A stretch of 9,727 nucleotides of DNA, taken from the NCBI GenBank assembly GCA_020050375.1, contig JAGVKR010000362.1, forward strand, positions 1-9,727, given 5' to 3'. Shown one piece after another: positions 1-7,094 of the stretch. A model generated the notes under the pieces. It was not told the origin of the DNA and ran no database searches. It saw nothing but the letters and a program-made list of their open reading frames with translations. The stretch is from Planctomycetales bacterium (GTDB lineage Bacteria; Planctomycetota; Planctomycetia; Planctomycetales; Planctomycetaceae). The translations under genes and the position numbers were made by a program. Position 1 is the first letter of the stretch; every line of letters begins with the position of its first letter.

Positions 1-61
1 CAATGAGAGATTGAGGCATTTCGGGTTTTCAATTCTTTTGGGTGATGGACGGCGAGTTTCA

Positions 62-81
62 CGGCCCCGCTTTTGGGGCCG
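62..81. repeat. GC-rich hairpin upstream of SUMF1 gene
   Basis: CGGCCCC (62-68) is perfectly complementary to GGGGCCG (75-81) around a 6-nt loop GCTTTT, so the transcript or single strand could form a 7-bp stem. No T-run follows it, so an intrinsic terminator for an upstream gene is possible but unproven. It is the first of three hairpins within 100 bp. Confidence 0.45.
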
Positions 82-108
82 GCGTTCAGTGAGAACCATC
101 CATGCGAG

Positions 109-156
109 CCGCCGGGTTGACCCCGGCGGTCCGTTCGGCGGGGTTGAACCCCGCCG
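109..156. repeat. Two tandem related palindromes (REP-like)
   Basis: The first palindrome pairs CCGCCGGG (109-116) with CCCGGCGG (122-129) across a TTGAC loop. The second pairs CGGCGGGGTT (136-145) with AACCCCGCCG (147-156) around a single central G. Both units have the layout G-run, TTGA, C-run, flanked by GCC/GGC, so they look like two diverged copies of one short palindromic repeat separated by 6 bp. No coding sequence covers them. They resemble REP-type intergenic palindromes, but whether they are dispersed in the genome cannot be seen from this window. Confidence 0.55.
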
Positions 157-238
157 CTCGCTGGTGCGATCTCCGGTGGAAACCCCATTTCCGTCCGTCG
201 AGTCCCGATTGTCAATAGTGGCGACAAAACGCTGCGGG

Positions 239-244
239 TAGAAT
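239..244 (+). promoter_or_regulatory. Weak -10-like box before SUMF1 gene
   Basis: TAGAAT (239-244) matches the sigma70 -10 consensus at five of six positions and lies 45 nt before the start codon at 290. No good -35 box sits at 16-18 nt spacing. The nearest candidate, TTGTCA at 209-214, is 24 nt away, which is too far. This is a weak promoter candidate only. Confidence 0.2.
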
Positions 245-289
245 CACAACCTCAACGCAGACACCGCGCAGGAACAAAGGGAGATCACG

Positions 290-1180
290 ATGAACCACAG
301 CGCACGATGGACTGTCTTTCTGCTTTTCTTCGCCCTGCTGGCAGCCGCCGCAAGCGTTCTCCCGGTTTCCATCGGGGCCGCTGACGACAAGGCGCAGGAG
401 ACGCTTCGGGCATTCCTCAAAGAATTCGTCCTCAGCGAGTTCGTCGAGATCACGCCAGGGAAGGGGAAGTATCCGGCCTCGTTCACGATGGGGTCTGCAT
501 CGGGACCGGCCTCCGAGCAGCCGGCCCACGAAGTGACGATCGCCGGAAGCTTCCACATGGCGAAAGGGGAAGTCCCGCAACACCTGTACGCCGTCGTGAT
601 GGGGAAAAACCCCAGCAAGTGGAAAGGGCCGCGTAATTCGGCGGAGATGTTCTCGTATGCCGACGCCGTGGAATTCTGCCGCAAGCTGACTGTATTGCTG
701 CGCGAGTCAAAGCTGCTCGCCGACAACGAGGAGATCCGACTTCCCACCGAGGCCGAGTGGGAATACTGCTGCCGGGCCGGCACGAAGACCGCGTACAGCT
801 TCGGCGACAGCGCCGTGAATCCCGGCGACACGGAAAACAAGGCGAGCCGGCTCGACGAATTCGGCTGGCACCACGGCAATGCGGCTGGAAACGATCCCCC
901 CGTTGGGGCCAAGAAACCCAACCCGTGGGGTCTTTACGACATGCACGGCTACCTGTGGGAGTTTGTCGCCGACGCCTGGCACGACAATTACGAGGGCGCT
1001 CCTGCCGATGGTCGCGCATGGGGCGGCGACGATGCGAAAGCCCGGCGCGTGATTCGAGGGGGTTCATGGAAAGATCGCTTCGAGCAGCACCAGAGCAGCA
1101 CCCGCCGCGCCGTCGGCGCCGAAGCAGCCGACGACGCGATTGGTTTTCGCTGCGTCAAAGCAAAAGTCGCTCGACAGTGA
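290..1180 (+). CDS. Secreted SUMF1/FGE-sulfatase-domain protein, non-catalytic
   Basis: This 296-residue protein has an N-terminal signal peptide: a hydrophobic stretch at about 8-25, with cleavage probably near 30. An FGE-sulfatase (SUMF1) domain fills residues 52-292. Family landmarks are visible in order: FTMGS (65-69), a degenerate EVTQ motif reading EVPQ (94-97), MGKNPS (104-109), the strong RLPTEAEWEY (150-159), NPWGLYDMHG (211-220), RGGSW (256-260) and GFRCV near the end. True formylglycine-generating enzymes carry two redox cysteines shortly after the RGGS motif. Here no cysteine occurs between 162 and 287, so sulfatase activation is unlikely. The usual GNVWEW motif is also altered to GYLWEF. 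A binding or structural role outside the cytoplasm is more plausible; the partner is unknown. The start is supported by AAGGGAG at 277-283, six bases before ATG. Planctomycetes carry many such paralogues, often as domains of larger proteins; this is a stand-alone version. Confidence 0.85.
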   Translation: MNHSARWTVFLLFFALLAAAASVLPVSIGAADDKAQETLRAFLKEFVLSEFVEITPGKGKYPASFTMGSASGPASEQPAHEVTIAGSFHMAKGEVPQHLYAVVMGKNPSKWKGPRNSAEMFSYADAVEFCRKLTVLLRESKLLADNEEIRLPTEAEWEYCCRAGTKTAYSFGDSAVNPGDTENKASRLDEFGWHHGNAAGNDPPVGAKKPNPWGLYDMHGYLWEFVADAWHDNYEGAPADGRAWGGDDAKARRVIRGGSWKDRFEQHQSSTRRAVGAEAADDAIGFRCVKAKVARQ

Positions 1181-1345
1181 AGCGCGTTCATTCAGCGATC
1201 CGAGTCGATTTGCGGCGCTAGCAAACACTCGACTGATTTTGATCCACCGCGTTGCTCCATTCGTTCGTCAATCAGAGGGAAGCACTGGCGAGGCTCAAGG
1301 ACGCCTGGTGCCAAAACACACTCTGTCGTTAAGGGGTCAACTTCA

Positions 1346-1873
1346 ATGAACGTTCTCAGTCTCACCTGCAATCATTGTGGCGCGCCTCTTCAGGTGGAGG
1401 AGGGGACGCGTTACCTCACATGCCGGTTCTGCTCGTCGCAGCTCGAAGTGCAGCACTCGGAGAATGCCTTTTACACCAAAGTGCTGCAGGTGCTCGACCA
1501 GCGCACCAGCGAGATGGCGAAAGACCTCGATGTCATCAAGCGGCAGAACCAACTGGAACAGCTCGAACGCGACTGGCAGCGCGAGCGAGAAGACTATCTC
1601 GTCCGCGGCCAGAACGGAACGACGACCATTCCGAGCGCGGCTGGCAGCCTGATCGGGATGGCGATCGGCATCGCGATCGGCGTGCTCTGGGTTGGGTTTA
1701 CTTCGTCGCTGGAGGGAGTGCCGGGCTTTTTTCCGTTCTTCGGCGTACTGGTCATCATTGCGGTCGTCTTCGGTAGCCTGCGGAACCTCCAAAAATCGAT
1801 TCGCTACCGGGAGCGAGAGGCCGAGTACCATCGTCGCCGGCAGGAATTCGAGGGGAGTGCCGGCGCATATTGA
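1346..1873 (+). CDS. Zinc-ribbon, coiled-coil, two-TM membrane protein
   Basis: This 175-residue protein does not belong to a family I can name. It begins with a compact zinc ribbon, CNHC (8-11) and CRFC (26-29), of the type found at the N-terminus of many bacterial membrane proteins of unknown function. A highly charged, heptad-like helix at about 44-86 follows. Then come two hydrophobic segments at about 98-119 (glycine-rich, GMAIGIAIG) and 126-146 (FFGVLVIIAVVFG), and a basic, arginine-rich C-terminal helix at 150-168. The predicted topology is a hairpin with both ends in the cytoplasm, which keeps the zinc ribbon inside. AAGGGG at 1331-1336 lies nine bases before ATG and supports the start. 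The gene lies 87 bp upstream of mutS, on the same strand. A functional link to mutS is not implied by the sequence. Confidence 0.8.
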   Translation: MNVLSLTCNHCGAPLQVEEGTRYLTCRFCSSQLEVQHSENAFYTKVLQVLDQRTSEMAKDLDVIKRQNQLEQLERDWQREREDYLVRGQNGTTTIPSAAGSLIGMAIGIAIGVLWVGFTSSLEGVPGFFPFFGVLVIIAVVFGSLRNLQKSIRYREREAEYHRRRQEFEGSAGAY

Positions 1874-1960
1874 GGCGACGGACCCTTGGACTCGTCACCG
1901 CAACCGGGTATGACACGTCCTTCGAGATTCCATCACCAGGACCGACGCATTCCGATTCGA

Positions 1961-4642
1961 ATGTCCGCCGCCGAACCGAAAACCACTCCGGCGATGCAGC
2001 GCTATCTCGAGGTCAAAGCGCAGTATCCGCAGACGATTCTGTTGTTTCGCATCGGCGATTTCTACGAGCTGTTTTATGAAGACGCGCAAACCGCCGCGCG
2101 GGTTCTCGGGCTCACGCTGACCAGCCGCGACAAGGGCTCGTCGAACCCGATCCCCATGGCCGGGTTTCCCTATCATCAGCTCGACAACTATCTGCGTCGG
2201 CTGATTCAGGCGGGGTTTCGCGCGGCGGTCTGCGAGCAGGTCGAAGATCCCGCTCTGGCGAAAGGGCTGGTCAAACGCGAGGTGACGCGGGTCGTGACGC
2301 CCGGCACGCTCACCGAGGAGACGCTGCTCGACCCCCGCGAGAGCAATTTCCTGGCGGCCGTCTGTATTGAAAAGGAGCGCGTGGGGTTGGCCTGGCTGGA
2401 GCTTTCGACCGGCCGGTTTGTCGCCGCTGAATTGGAGCCCCAGCACCTCGCCGACGAGCTGGCCCGATTGCAACCGGCCGAGTGCCTGGTGGCGGAAACA
2501 TCACCTCCCCCCCTTAGGAAGGGGGGGTTAGGGGGGGGTGAGGTTACAGGCGAGACCGTCAGCGACGTGCAGCGCGACCCCCCCTACCCCCCCTTCCTAA
2601 GGGGGGGAGACGCGCCGCTTTTCACGGAACGGTCGGCTTGGTGCTTCTCGTCGAATCATGCCCGCCGGGTGCTGCTCGACCACTTTGGCACACAATCGCT
2701 CGCCGGATTCGGCTGGGATGACGAAAGCTCGCCGGCGATCGCTGCCGCGGGAGCTCTGCTCGAATACGCGCTGGAGACGCAGAAGAGTGCGCTCGGCCAC
2801 ATCGTGCGGCTCGAGCCGTTCGTCCGCGGGTCGATGTTGATCATCGACGAAGCGACCCGTCGCAGCCTCGAGCTCACGCGCACGATGCGCGACGGCCAGC
2901 GCGAGGGCAGCCTGCTGGCGGTCATCGACGAGACGGTGACTCCCATGGGGGCGCGACTGCTCGCCGACTGGTTGTCGAACCCGCTCACCGACGTTCCGCA
3001 GATCTCACGACGACACGACGCGGTGCAGGAATTGATCGAGAACAACTCGCTCAGCCAGGAGCTGCGCGAAGCCTTAAAAAATGCCTACGACCTGCAGCGG
3101 CTGACAGCCCGCGTGGCAACGGGCCGCGCCAGCCCGCGCGATCTGCGATTCCTTTCGAGCACACTCGAGCTCCTTCCGAAGATCAAGGCCAAGCTCACCG
3201 GCCGCCATGCTGCGCTCATCCGCGAGCTCGAAGCGGGGCTCGACCTTTGTGCCGACGTGCGAACCGACGTCGACGCGGCCCTCGTGGACGACCCGCCATT
3301 GGCCCTCGCCGAAGGGGGCCTCATCCGCCCGGGTTTCAACGCGACGCTCGATGAATACCGCGATCTGGCTCGGGGAGGGAAAGAATGGATCGCCCGCTAC
3401 CAGGCCGCTGAGATCGAACGGACCGGCATTCCCAGCCTGAAAGTCGGTTTCAACAAAGTGTTCGGGTATTACCTCGAAATCACCGCCGCCCAAGCGGCCA
3501 AAACGCCGATTCCTGCCGAATATATCCGCAAGCAGACGCTCAAGAACCAGGAACGGTTCATCACGCCCGAGTTGAAGGAGCACGAAGAAAAAGTCCTGCG
3601 GGCCGAACAACAGGCGCAGACGCTGGAGCTGGAATTGTTCTCAGCGCTCCGCGAGCGGGTATCCGTCCAGGGGCGCCGCCTGCGGCAGACTGCGGAAATC
3701 CTGGCGCAAATCGACGTCCTGGGCAGCCTCGCGACGCTGGCAGTCGCGCGCAATTACTGCCGTCCTGAATTGACCGAGACGCCGCTCCTCGACATCCGCG
3801 AAGGGCGACATCCGGTTCTCGATCGGTTGCAGCCGTCGGGGCAGTTCGTCCCCAACGACACCGTCCTCGGCGATAGCGCGGGCCGCGTGCAGATCATCAC
3901 CGGGCCCAACATGGCGGGAAAGAGCACCTACATCCGGCAAACGGCGCTGCTGGCCATTCTCGCGCAGATGGGTTCGTTCGTGCCGGCCAAATCGGCGCTG
4001 ATCGGCGTCGCCGACCGCATCTTTGCCCGCGTCGGCGCCAGCGACGAGCTGTCGCGCGGGCAAAGCACATTCATGGTCGAGATGACGGAGACGGCCCGCA
4101 TTCTTCACGCGGCGACCGAGAGGAGCCTGGTGATTCTCGACGAGATCGGCCGCGGGACGAGCACCTACGACGGGATCTCGCTGGCGTGGTCGGTGACCGA
4201 GTTCCTGCACGACGCGCTGGGGTGCCGCACGCTGTTCGCCACACATTACCACGAGCTCACCGAATTGACGCAGACGCTGGCAGAAGCCCGCAATTGGAAC
4301 GTCGCCGTCCGCGAAGACGACGATGGAATCGTCTTCCTTCACAAGATCGTGGAGGGGGCCGCCGATAAGAGCTACGGGATCCACGTGGCGCGTCTGGCGG
4401 GCATACCGCTGGGAGTTGTCGAGCGGGCGCGAGTGATTCTCGACACGCTCGAAGCCGATCATCTCGACAAGAACGGCAAGCCGAAAGTCCCCCCGCGCAA
4501 AAGCGACCGCCAGTTGCAATTGTTCCACGTCGTCGAGCACCCTGTGCTGGAGCAACTCCGCGACATCGACCCGAATCGACTGACGCCGATGGAAGCCTTA
4601 AGCGCGCTCAGCAAGATGCGCGAGGAACTGGAAAAGATTTGA
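1961..4642 (+). CDS. mutS: DNA mismatch repair protein MutS
   Basis: MutS binds mispaired bases and small loops and, through its ATPase, recruits MutL to start repair. The 893-residue product has the full MutS1 layout: mismatch-binding domain with IGDFYELF (31-38, F34 and E36 being the Phe-x-Glu wedge), connector, core/clamp, and ATPase domain. The ATPase carries Walker [10 protein letters not shown] (648-656), Walker [13 protein letters not shown] (Asp727-Glu728), and the FATHYHEL switch region. The C-terminus has QLQLF (851-855), which fits the beta-clamp-binding pentapeptide, then a conserved DPNRLTP helical tail. The start at 1961 gives [10 protein letters not shown], which aligns with the usual MutS N-terminus. 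In-frame starts at 1910 (ATG) and 1886 (TTG) would only add non-conserved residues. No good ribosome site precedes any of them. The protein is about 40 residues longer than E. coli MutS (853), largely through an in-frame palindromic insertion in the connector (residues about 181-217). Confidence 0.97.
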   Translation: MSAAEPKTTPAMQRYLEVKAQYPQTILLFRIGDFYELFYEDAQTAARVLGLTLTSRDKGSSNPIPMAGFPYHQLDNYLRRLIQAGFRAAVCEQVEDPALAKGLVKREVTRVVTPGTLTEETLLDPRESNFLAAVCIEKERVGLAWLELSTGRFVAAELEPQHLADELARLQPAECLVAETSPPPLRKGGLGGGEVTGETVSDVQRDPPYPPFLRGGDAPLFTERSAWCFSSNHARRVLLDHFGTQSLAGFGWDDESSPAIAAAGALLEYALETQKSALGHIVRLEPFVRGSMLIIDEATRRSLELTRTMRDGQREGSLLAVIDETVTPMGARLLADWLSNPLTDVPQISRRHDAVQELIENNSLSQELREALKNAYDLQRLTARVATGRASPRDLRFLSSTLELLPKIKAKLTGRHAALIRELEAGLDLCADVRTDVDAALVDDPPLALAEGGLIRPGFNATLDEYRDLARGGKEWIARYQAAEIERTGIPSLKVGFNKVFGYYLEITAAQAAKTPIPAEYIRKQTLKNQERFITPELKEHEEKVLRAEQQAQTLELELFSALRERVSVQGRRLRQTAEILAQIDVLGSLATLAVARNYCRPELTETPLLDIREGRHPVLDRLQPSGQFVPNDTVLGDSAGRVQIITGPNMAGKSTYIRQTALLAILAQMGSFVPAKSALIGVADRIFARVGASDELSRGQSTFMVEMTETARILHAATERSLVILDEIGRGTSTYDGISLAWSVTEFLHDALGCRTLFATHYHELTELTQTLAEARNWNVAVREDDDGIVFLHKIVEGAADKSYGIHVARLAGIPLGVVERARVILDTLEADHLDKNGKPKVPPRKSDRQLQLFHVVEHPVLEQLRDIDPNRLTPMEALSALSKMREELEKI
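2506..2608. repeat. Inverted-repeat element inserted in frame in mutS
   Basis: Two arms in opposite orientation flank a spacer of about 39 bp. The left arm reads C7 (2507-2513), TTAGGAA, G7 (2521-2527), TTA, G8 (2531-2538). The right arm is its reverse complement: C7 (2578-2584), TA, C7 (2587-2593), TTCCTAA, G7 (2601-2607). The arms are identical over 23 bp (the C7-TTAGGAA-G7 core plus two flanking bases) and then differ by one T and one G. Each arm is itself a hairpin, CCCCCCCTT pairing with AAGGGGGGG around a 3-nt loop. The element is translated without a stop as [13 protein letters not shown] (181-193) and [12 protein letters not shown] (206-217). The placement matches a connector-domain loop where E. 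coli MutS has unrelated sequence. It looks like a mobile or dispersed palindromic repeat of MITE or RPE type. Peptides of the [10 protein letters not shown] kind are, from memory, frequent in planctomycete and cyanobacterial proteins. Confidence 0.85.
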
Positions 4643-4644
4643 AT

Positions 4645-4678
4645 CCGGGCTCGCCATCGGCACGATTGGCCCGGTTTT
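4645..4678 (+). terminator. Possible intrinsic terminator after mutS
   Basis: CCGGGC (4645-4650) pairs with GCCCGG (4669-4674) and is followed directly by TTTT (4675-4678), starting three bases after the mutS stop. The 18-nt loop and 6-bp stem are weaker than a classic terminator and the T-run is short, so partial read-through is likely. Confidence 0.4.
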
Positions 4679-4690
4679 CCCGGCAAAAGC

Positions 4691-4719
4691 TTGACAGCCG
4701 CGTGAGCGCAATCCACAAT
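4691..4719 (+). promoter_or_regulatory. Sigma70-like promoter candidate for pilB cluster
   Basis: A perfect -35 hexamer TTGACA (4691-4696) lies 17 bases before CACAAT (4714-4719), which matches four of six -10 positions including the conserved second A and last T. It sits right after the mutS terminator candidate and points toward the pilB gene at 5014. A chance match is possible in a 371-bp spacer. Confidence 0.4.
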
Positions 4720-5013
4720 CAATTGTTCCTTTCTTGCCAGGTGGCCGATCGTTCGGGGTCGTCGGTCAATCGTCAAAACCGGCCCGGGGGCGGTCGGCGT
4801 CTCTTTCGCACGATCCAGCCGGGAAGCCCGAAAGTTCAGAGGCCTTGCAATGCGGGGCATCGGTTCACATGGCCTCGGGATCGAGCGCGGTGGATTTTTT
4901 CGCTCGACCGCGGCTCCTGTCTTCGTCGCGCTGAGTCGGTTTGGGCTACGGTTCTGAGGGTCTCGTTCGACCGGAACGCTGCTGAACGGCAGACACATAA
5001 TTAAGAGGGCACA

Positions 5014-6708
5014 ATGGCCTCCGATTGGATTCAGAAGCTCGTCAAAGACGGCGTGATCAGCAAGGAGCAACTGGCGGAAGCCAAGCAACTGGCTGCCAAG
5101 CTGGGAATCAAGGAGGAAGATGCGCTCCTCAAGCTCGAATACATCTCGCAGGCCGACGTCGGGCAGGCGCAGGCCAAGCAGTTCGGGATGGATTTCGTCG
5201 ATCTGTCGACCCTGCAGATCCCGTCGACCGTCATTCAGATGGTCCCCGAGTCGGTGGCTCGCGAAAACCTGGTGATTCCGCTGTCGCTCGACGACAGCGG
5301 GTCGCTGACCGTCGCCATGCATGATCCGACAGCCTTTGACGTGCTCGACAAGCTGCGGTTCATCATCAATAAAGACATCAAGCCTGTGGTGGCCCCCAAG
5401 GAAGTCATCCAACAGGCGATCAACCGCCACTACGGCCAGAGCGAGACCGAGTCGGTCGACTCGATGATTGCCGAATTCACCGAAACGGCCATCGATTTCA
5501 CCGAAACCGAAATGGCGTCGTCCGCCGGGGGGGACGACGACAGCGCCCCCGTCGTGAAGCTGGTCAACCTGATGATCACCGAGGCGGTGAACATGCGGGC
5601 CAGCGACATCCACGTCGAGCCTTTCGAGGACAAGGTCCGGATTCGCTATCGCATCGACGGAGAGTTGATTGAACGCGACAGTCCCCCCCGCCGGCTACAT
5701 GCCGCGATTCTGTCACGCATCAAAGTAATGGCAAGCATTGATATTTCCGAGAAGCGAAAGCCCCAGGATGGTCGGATCAAGACCCGCGTGGCAGGGAAAG
5801 ACTTTGACCTGCGAATCAGCATGTTGCCCACCGGGCATGGCCAAGCGGTGGTCATGCGCATCCTCGACCGTGAGAACATCAAGGTTGGCATTCGAAACCT
5901 CGGTTTCAGTGAAGAGAACTATCGCACGTTCCAGAACGTCATCCGCCGTCCGAACGGAATTTTTCTGGTGACCGGCCCGACCGGTAGTGGAAAGACGACC
6001 ACGCTGTACAGTGCTTTAGGTGAACTGAATCGCCCCGACCGCAAGATCATCACCGCCGAAGACCCGGTCGAGTACTACCTCCCCGGAATCAACCAGGTGG
6101 AGGTGAAGCACAACATCGGGTTGAACTTTGCCCGCATCATCCGGGCCATGCTTCGACAGGCACCGAATGTGATCCTGGTCGGAGAAATTCGGGATACAGA
6201 GACGGCCGAGATGGCTATTCAAGCTTCTTTGACTGGACACTTGGTATTCAGTACACTACATACGAACGATGCGCCCAGTTCGATCACACGTCTAATCGAC
6301 ATGGGGGTGCAGCCATTTCTCGTCGCCTCGAGCGTTATGGCGATCATGGCGCAACGTCTGGTTCGCGTGAACTGCACAAAATGTTCGGCGCCGATCAAGC
6401 CCGACCCGAGCGAATTGCAATACCTCGAAGTCACACCTGAACAGATCGCAAGCGCAAAATTCATGCAAGGCAAGGGGTGTGCGCATTGCCAGCACACTGG
6501 CTATCGTGGCCGCAAGGCGGTCTTCGAATTGATGCTGATGACCCAGACCATCCGCGACATGACGTTCAAGAGCGAGCCCACTCAAAACATCCGCCGACAG
6601 GCCCAGATGCTTGGCATGCGAACGCTCGTTCAAGACGCCTTAGAAAAGGCACTGATTGGTGTTACGTCGATTCAAGAAGTGTTGATGCTGCATCGCGGAG
6701 GCCATTGA
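5014..6708 (+). CDS. pilB: Type IV pilus/type II secretion assembly ATPase (PilB/GspE)
   Basis: This 564-residue cytoplasmic hexameric ATPase powers pilus extension or pseudopilus assembly at the inner membrane. The length matches PilB (about 566 in Pseudomonas). Residues 1-150 form a T2SSE_N/MshEN-type domain, followed by an acidic linker (about 150-178) and the N2 domain (RASDIHVEPFED). The motor domain has Walker A GPTGSGKT (321-328, Lys327), the Asp box ITAEDPVEYY, Walker B VILVGEIRD (386-394, Glu391) and the His box STLHTND. Two CxxC pairs (C454/C457 and C489/C492) form the zinc knuckle typical of PilB and GspE. AAGAGGG at 5003-5009 sits four bases before ATG. The RLG triplet that opens the cyclic-di-GMP motif in MshEN domains is replaced by D4-W5-I6, so ligand binding is doubtful. 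The stretch after about 6180 is clearly lower in GC than the 5' half. The choice between PilB and GspE cannot be settled from sequence alone. Confidence 0.92.
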   Translation: MASDWIQKLVKDGVISKEQLAEAKQLAAKLGIKEEDALLKLEYISQADVGQAQAKQFGMDFVDLSTLQIPSTVIQMVPESVARENLVIPLSLDDSGSLTVAMHDPTAFDVLDKLRFIINKDIKPVVAPKEVIQQAINRHYGQSETESVDSMIAEFTETAIDFTETEMASSAGGDDDSAPVVKLVNLMITEAVNMRASDIHVEPFEDKVRIRYRIDGELIERDSPPRRLHAAILSRIKVMASIDISEKRKPQDGRIKTRVAGKDFDLRISMLPTGHGQAVVMRILDRENIKVGIRNLGFSEENYRTFQNVIRRPNGIFLVTGPTGSGKTTTLYSALGELNRPDRKIITAEDPVEYYLPGINQVEVKHNIGLNFARIIRAMLRQAPNVILVGEIRDTETAEMAIQASLTGHLVFSTLHTNDAPSSITRLIDMGVQPFLVASSVMAIMAQRLVRVNCTKCSAPIKPDPSELQYLEVTPEQIASAKFMQGKGCAHCQHTGYRGRKAVFELMLMTQTIRDMTFKSEPTQNIRRQAQMLGMRTLVQDALEKALIGVTSIQEVLMLHRGGH

Positions 6709-7036
6709 CCAAATCTCCCATGAACCAATTGAAGAGTTGGGGGCCCAATCGAAGTCGAGCAACTGCCGGCTGAACCCAGACTGCATTCTTGAGAAAGCAA
6801 TCAGCGAAACGGATGGCCTAGGACACCGGTTACTTCACCTTCGGCACTACCAACGAGCTCAAATCGACGGAACCTCCATTCGGCGCAATTGTATCAATTT
6901 AAGACAGATAGCATTTCCATGGTGGCGAGCCTTTCCTATCATCAGTTTTGTTACAGTCCGGCTTCGGCTCGTCTGAAGTGACAACCGAGGGCGGGTCCAC
7001 ATTGCACGTCAAAATCCGAACGGAATTGTCATTCAT

Positions 7037-7065
7037 TTGTGGCTTAGGGGGCTGAGCCGGATAAT
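7037..7065 (+). promoter_or_regulatory. Promoter candidate for pilT
   Basis: GATAAT (7060-7065) matches five of six -10 positions. TTGTGG (7037-7042), 17 bases upstream, matches the first three bases of the -35 consensus. Transcription would start about 105 nt before the pilT start at 7179, and the palindrome at 7083-7094 would lie just past the start point. Support is from consensus matching only. Confidence 0.35.
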
Positions 7066-7082
7066 TCGCGGCTGACACAGAG

Positions 7083-7094
7083 GTCGAGCTCGAC
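7083..7094. promoter_or_regulatory. Perfect 12-bp palindrome, possible operator
   Basis: GTCGAGCTCGAC is a perfect dyad about 10 bp downstream of the predicted pilT transcription start, a position where a repressor site could act. Short GC-rich palindromes occur by chance in DNA of this composition, and no matching regulator gene is in the window. Confidence 0.2.

Larger units (their letters stand above)
4643..5013. other. 371-bp spacer between mutS and first pilB
   Basis: No convincing gene is present. An open frame at 4639-5004 (121 codons, from a TTG overlapping the mutS stop) has no ribosome site and no recognisable motif. The spacer holds a terminator candidate just after mutS (4645-4678), a sigma70-like promoter candidate (4691-4719) and the pilB ribosome site (5003-5009). 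If that promoter is used, the pilB mRNA would have a 5' leader of nearly 300 nt. Within it, 4882-4912 contains two mutually exclusive short pairings (CGAGCG/CGCTCG and CGCGGT/ACCGCG) around a T-rich loop. I recognise no known riboswitch class. Confidence 0.6.

Noticed and set aside
1886..1960. Upstream extension of MutS (TTG 1886 or ATG 1910)
   Set aside because: The added residues do not resemble any MutS N-terminus, while the start at 1961 aligns with known ones. No ribosome site favours the longer forms.
3641..4555. 304-codon open frame on the minus strand
   Set aside because: It lies antisense to the conserved MutS ATPase domain. Openness is explained by codon bias on the other strand.
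4882..4912. Possible RNA pseudoknot (CGAGCG/CGCTCG with CGCGGT/ACCGCG)
   Set aside because: The pairings overlap, and a pseudoknot would need zero-length connecting loops across the stems, which is not sterically reasonable. Mentioned only as alternative pairing.
4966..5001. TTCGAC ... CATAAT as a pilB promoter
   Set aside because: The spacer is 24 bp, and transcription would begin at or inside the ribosome site, so it is unlikely to work as a standard promoter.
4639..5004. 121-codon open frame after mutS
   Set aside because: It starts at a TTG overlapping the mutS stop, has no ribosome site, no hydrophobic or motif pattern, and is rich in Arg/Ser as random GC-rich frames are.
4459..5613. 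384-codon open frame on the minus strand
   Set aside because: It overlaps the mutS 3' end, the spacer and pilB. It has no recognisable motif and is low-complexity His/Arg/Asp-rich, as expected for antisense of GC-rich coding DNA.
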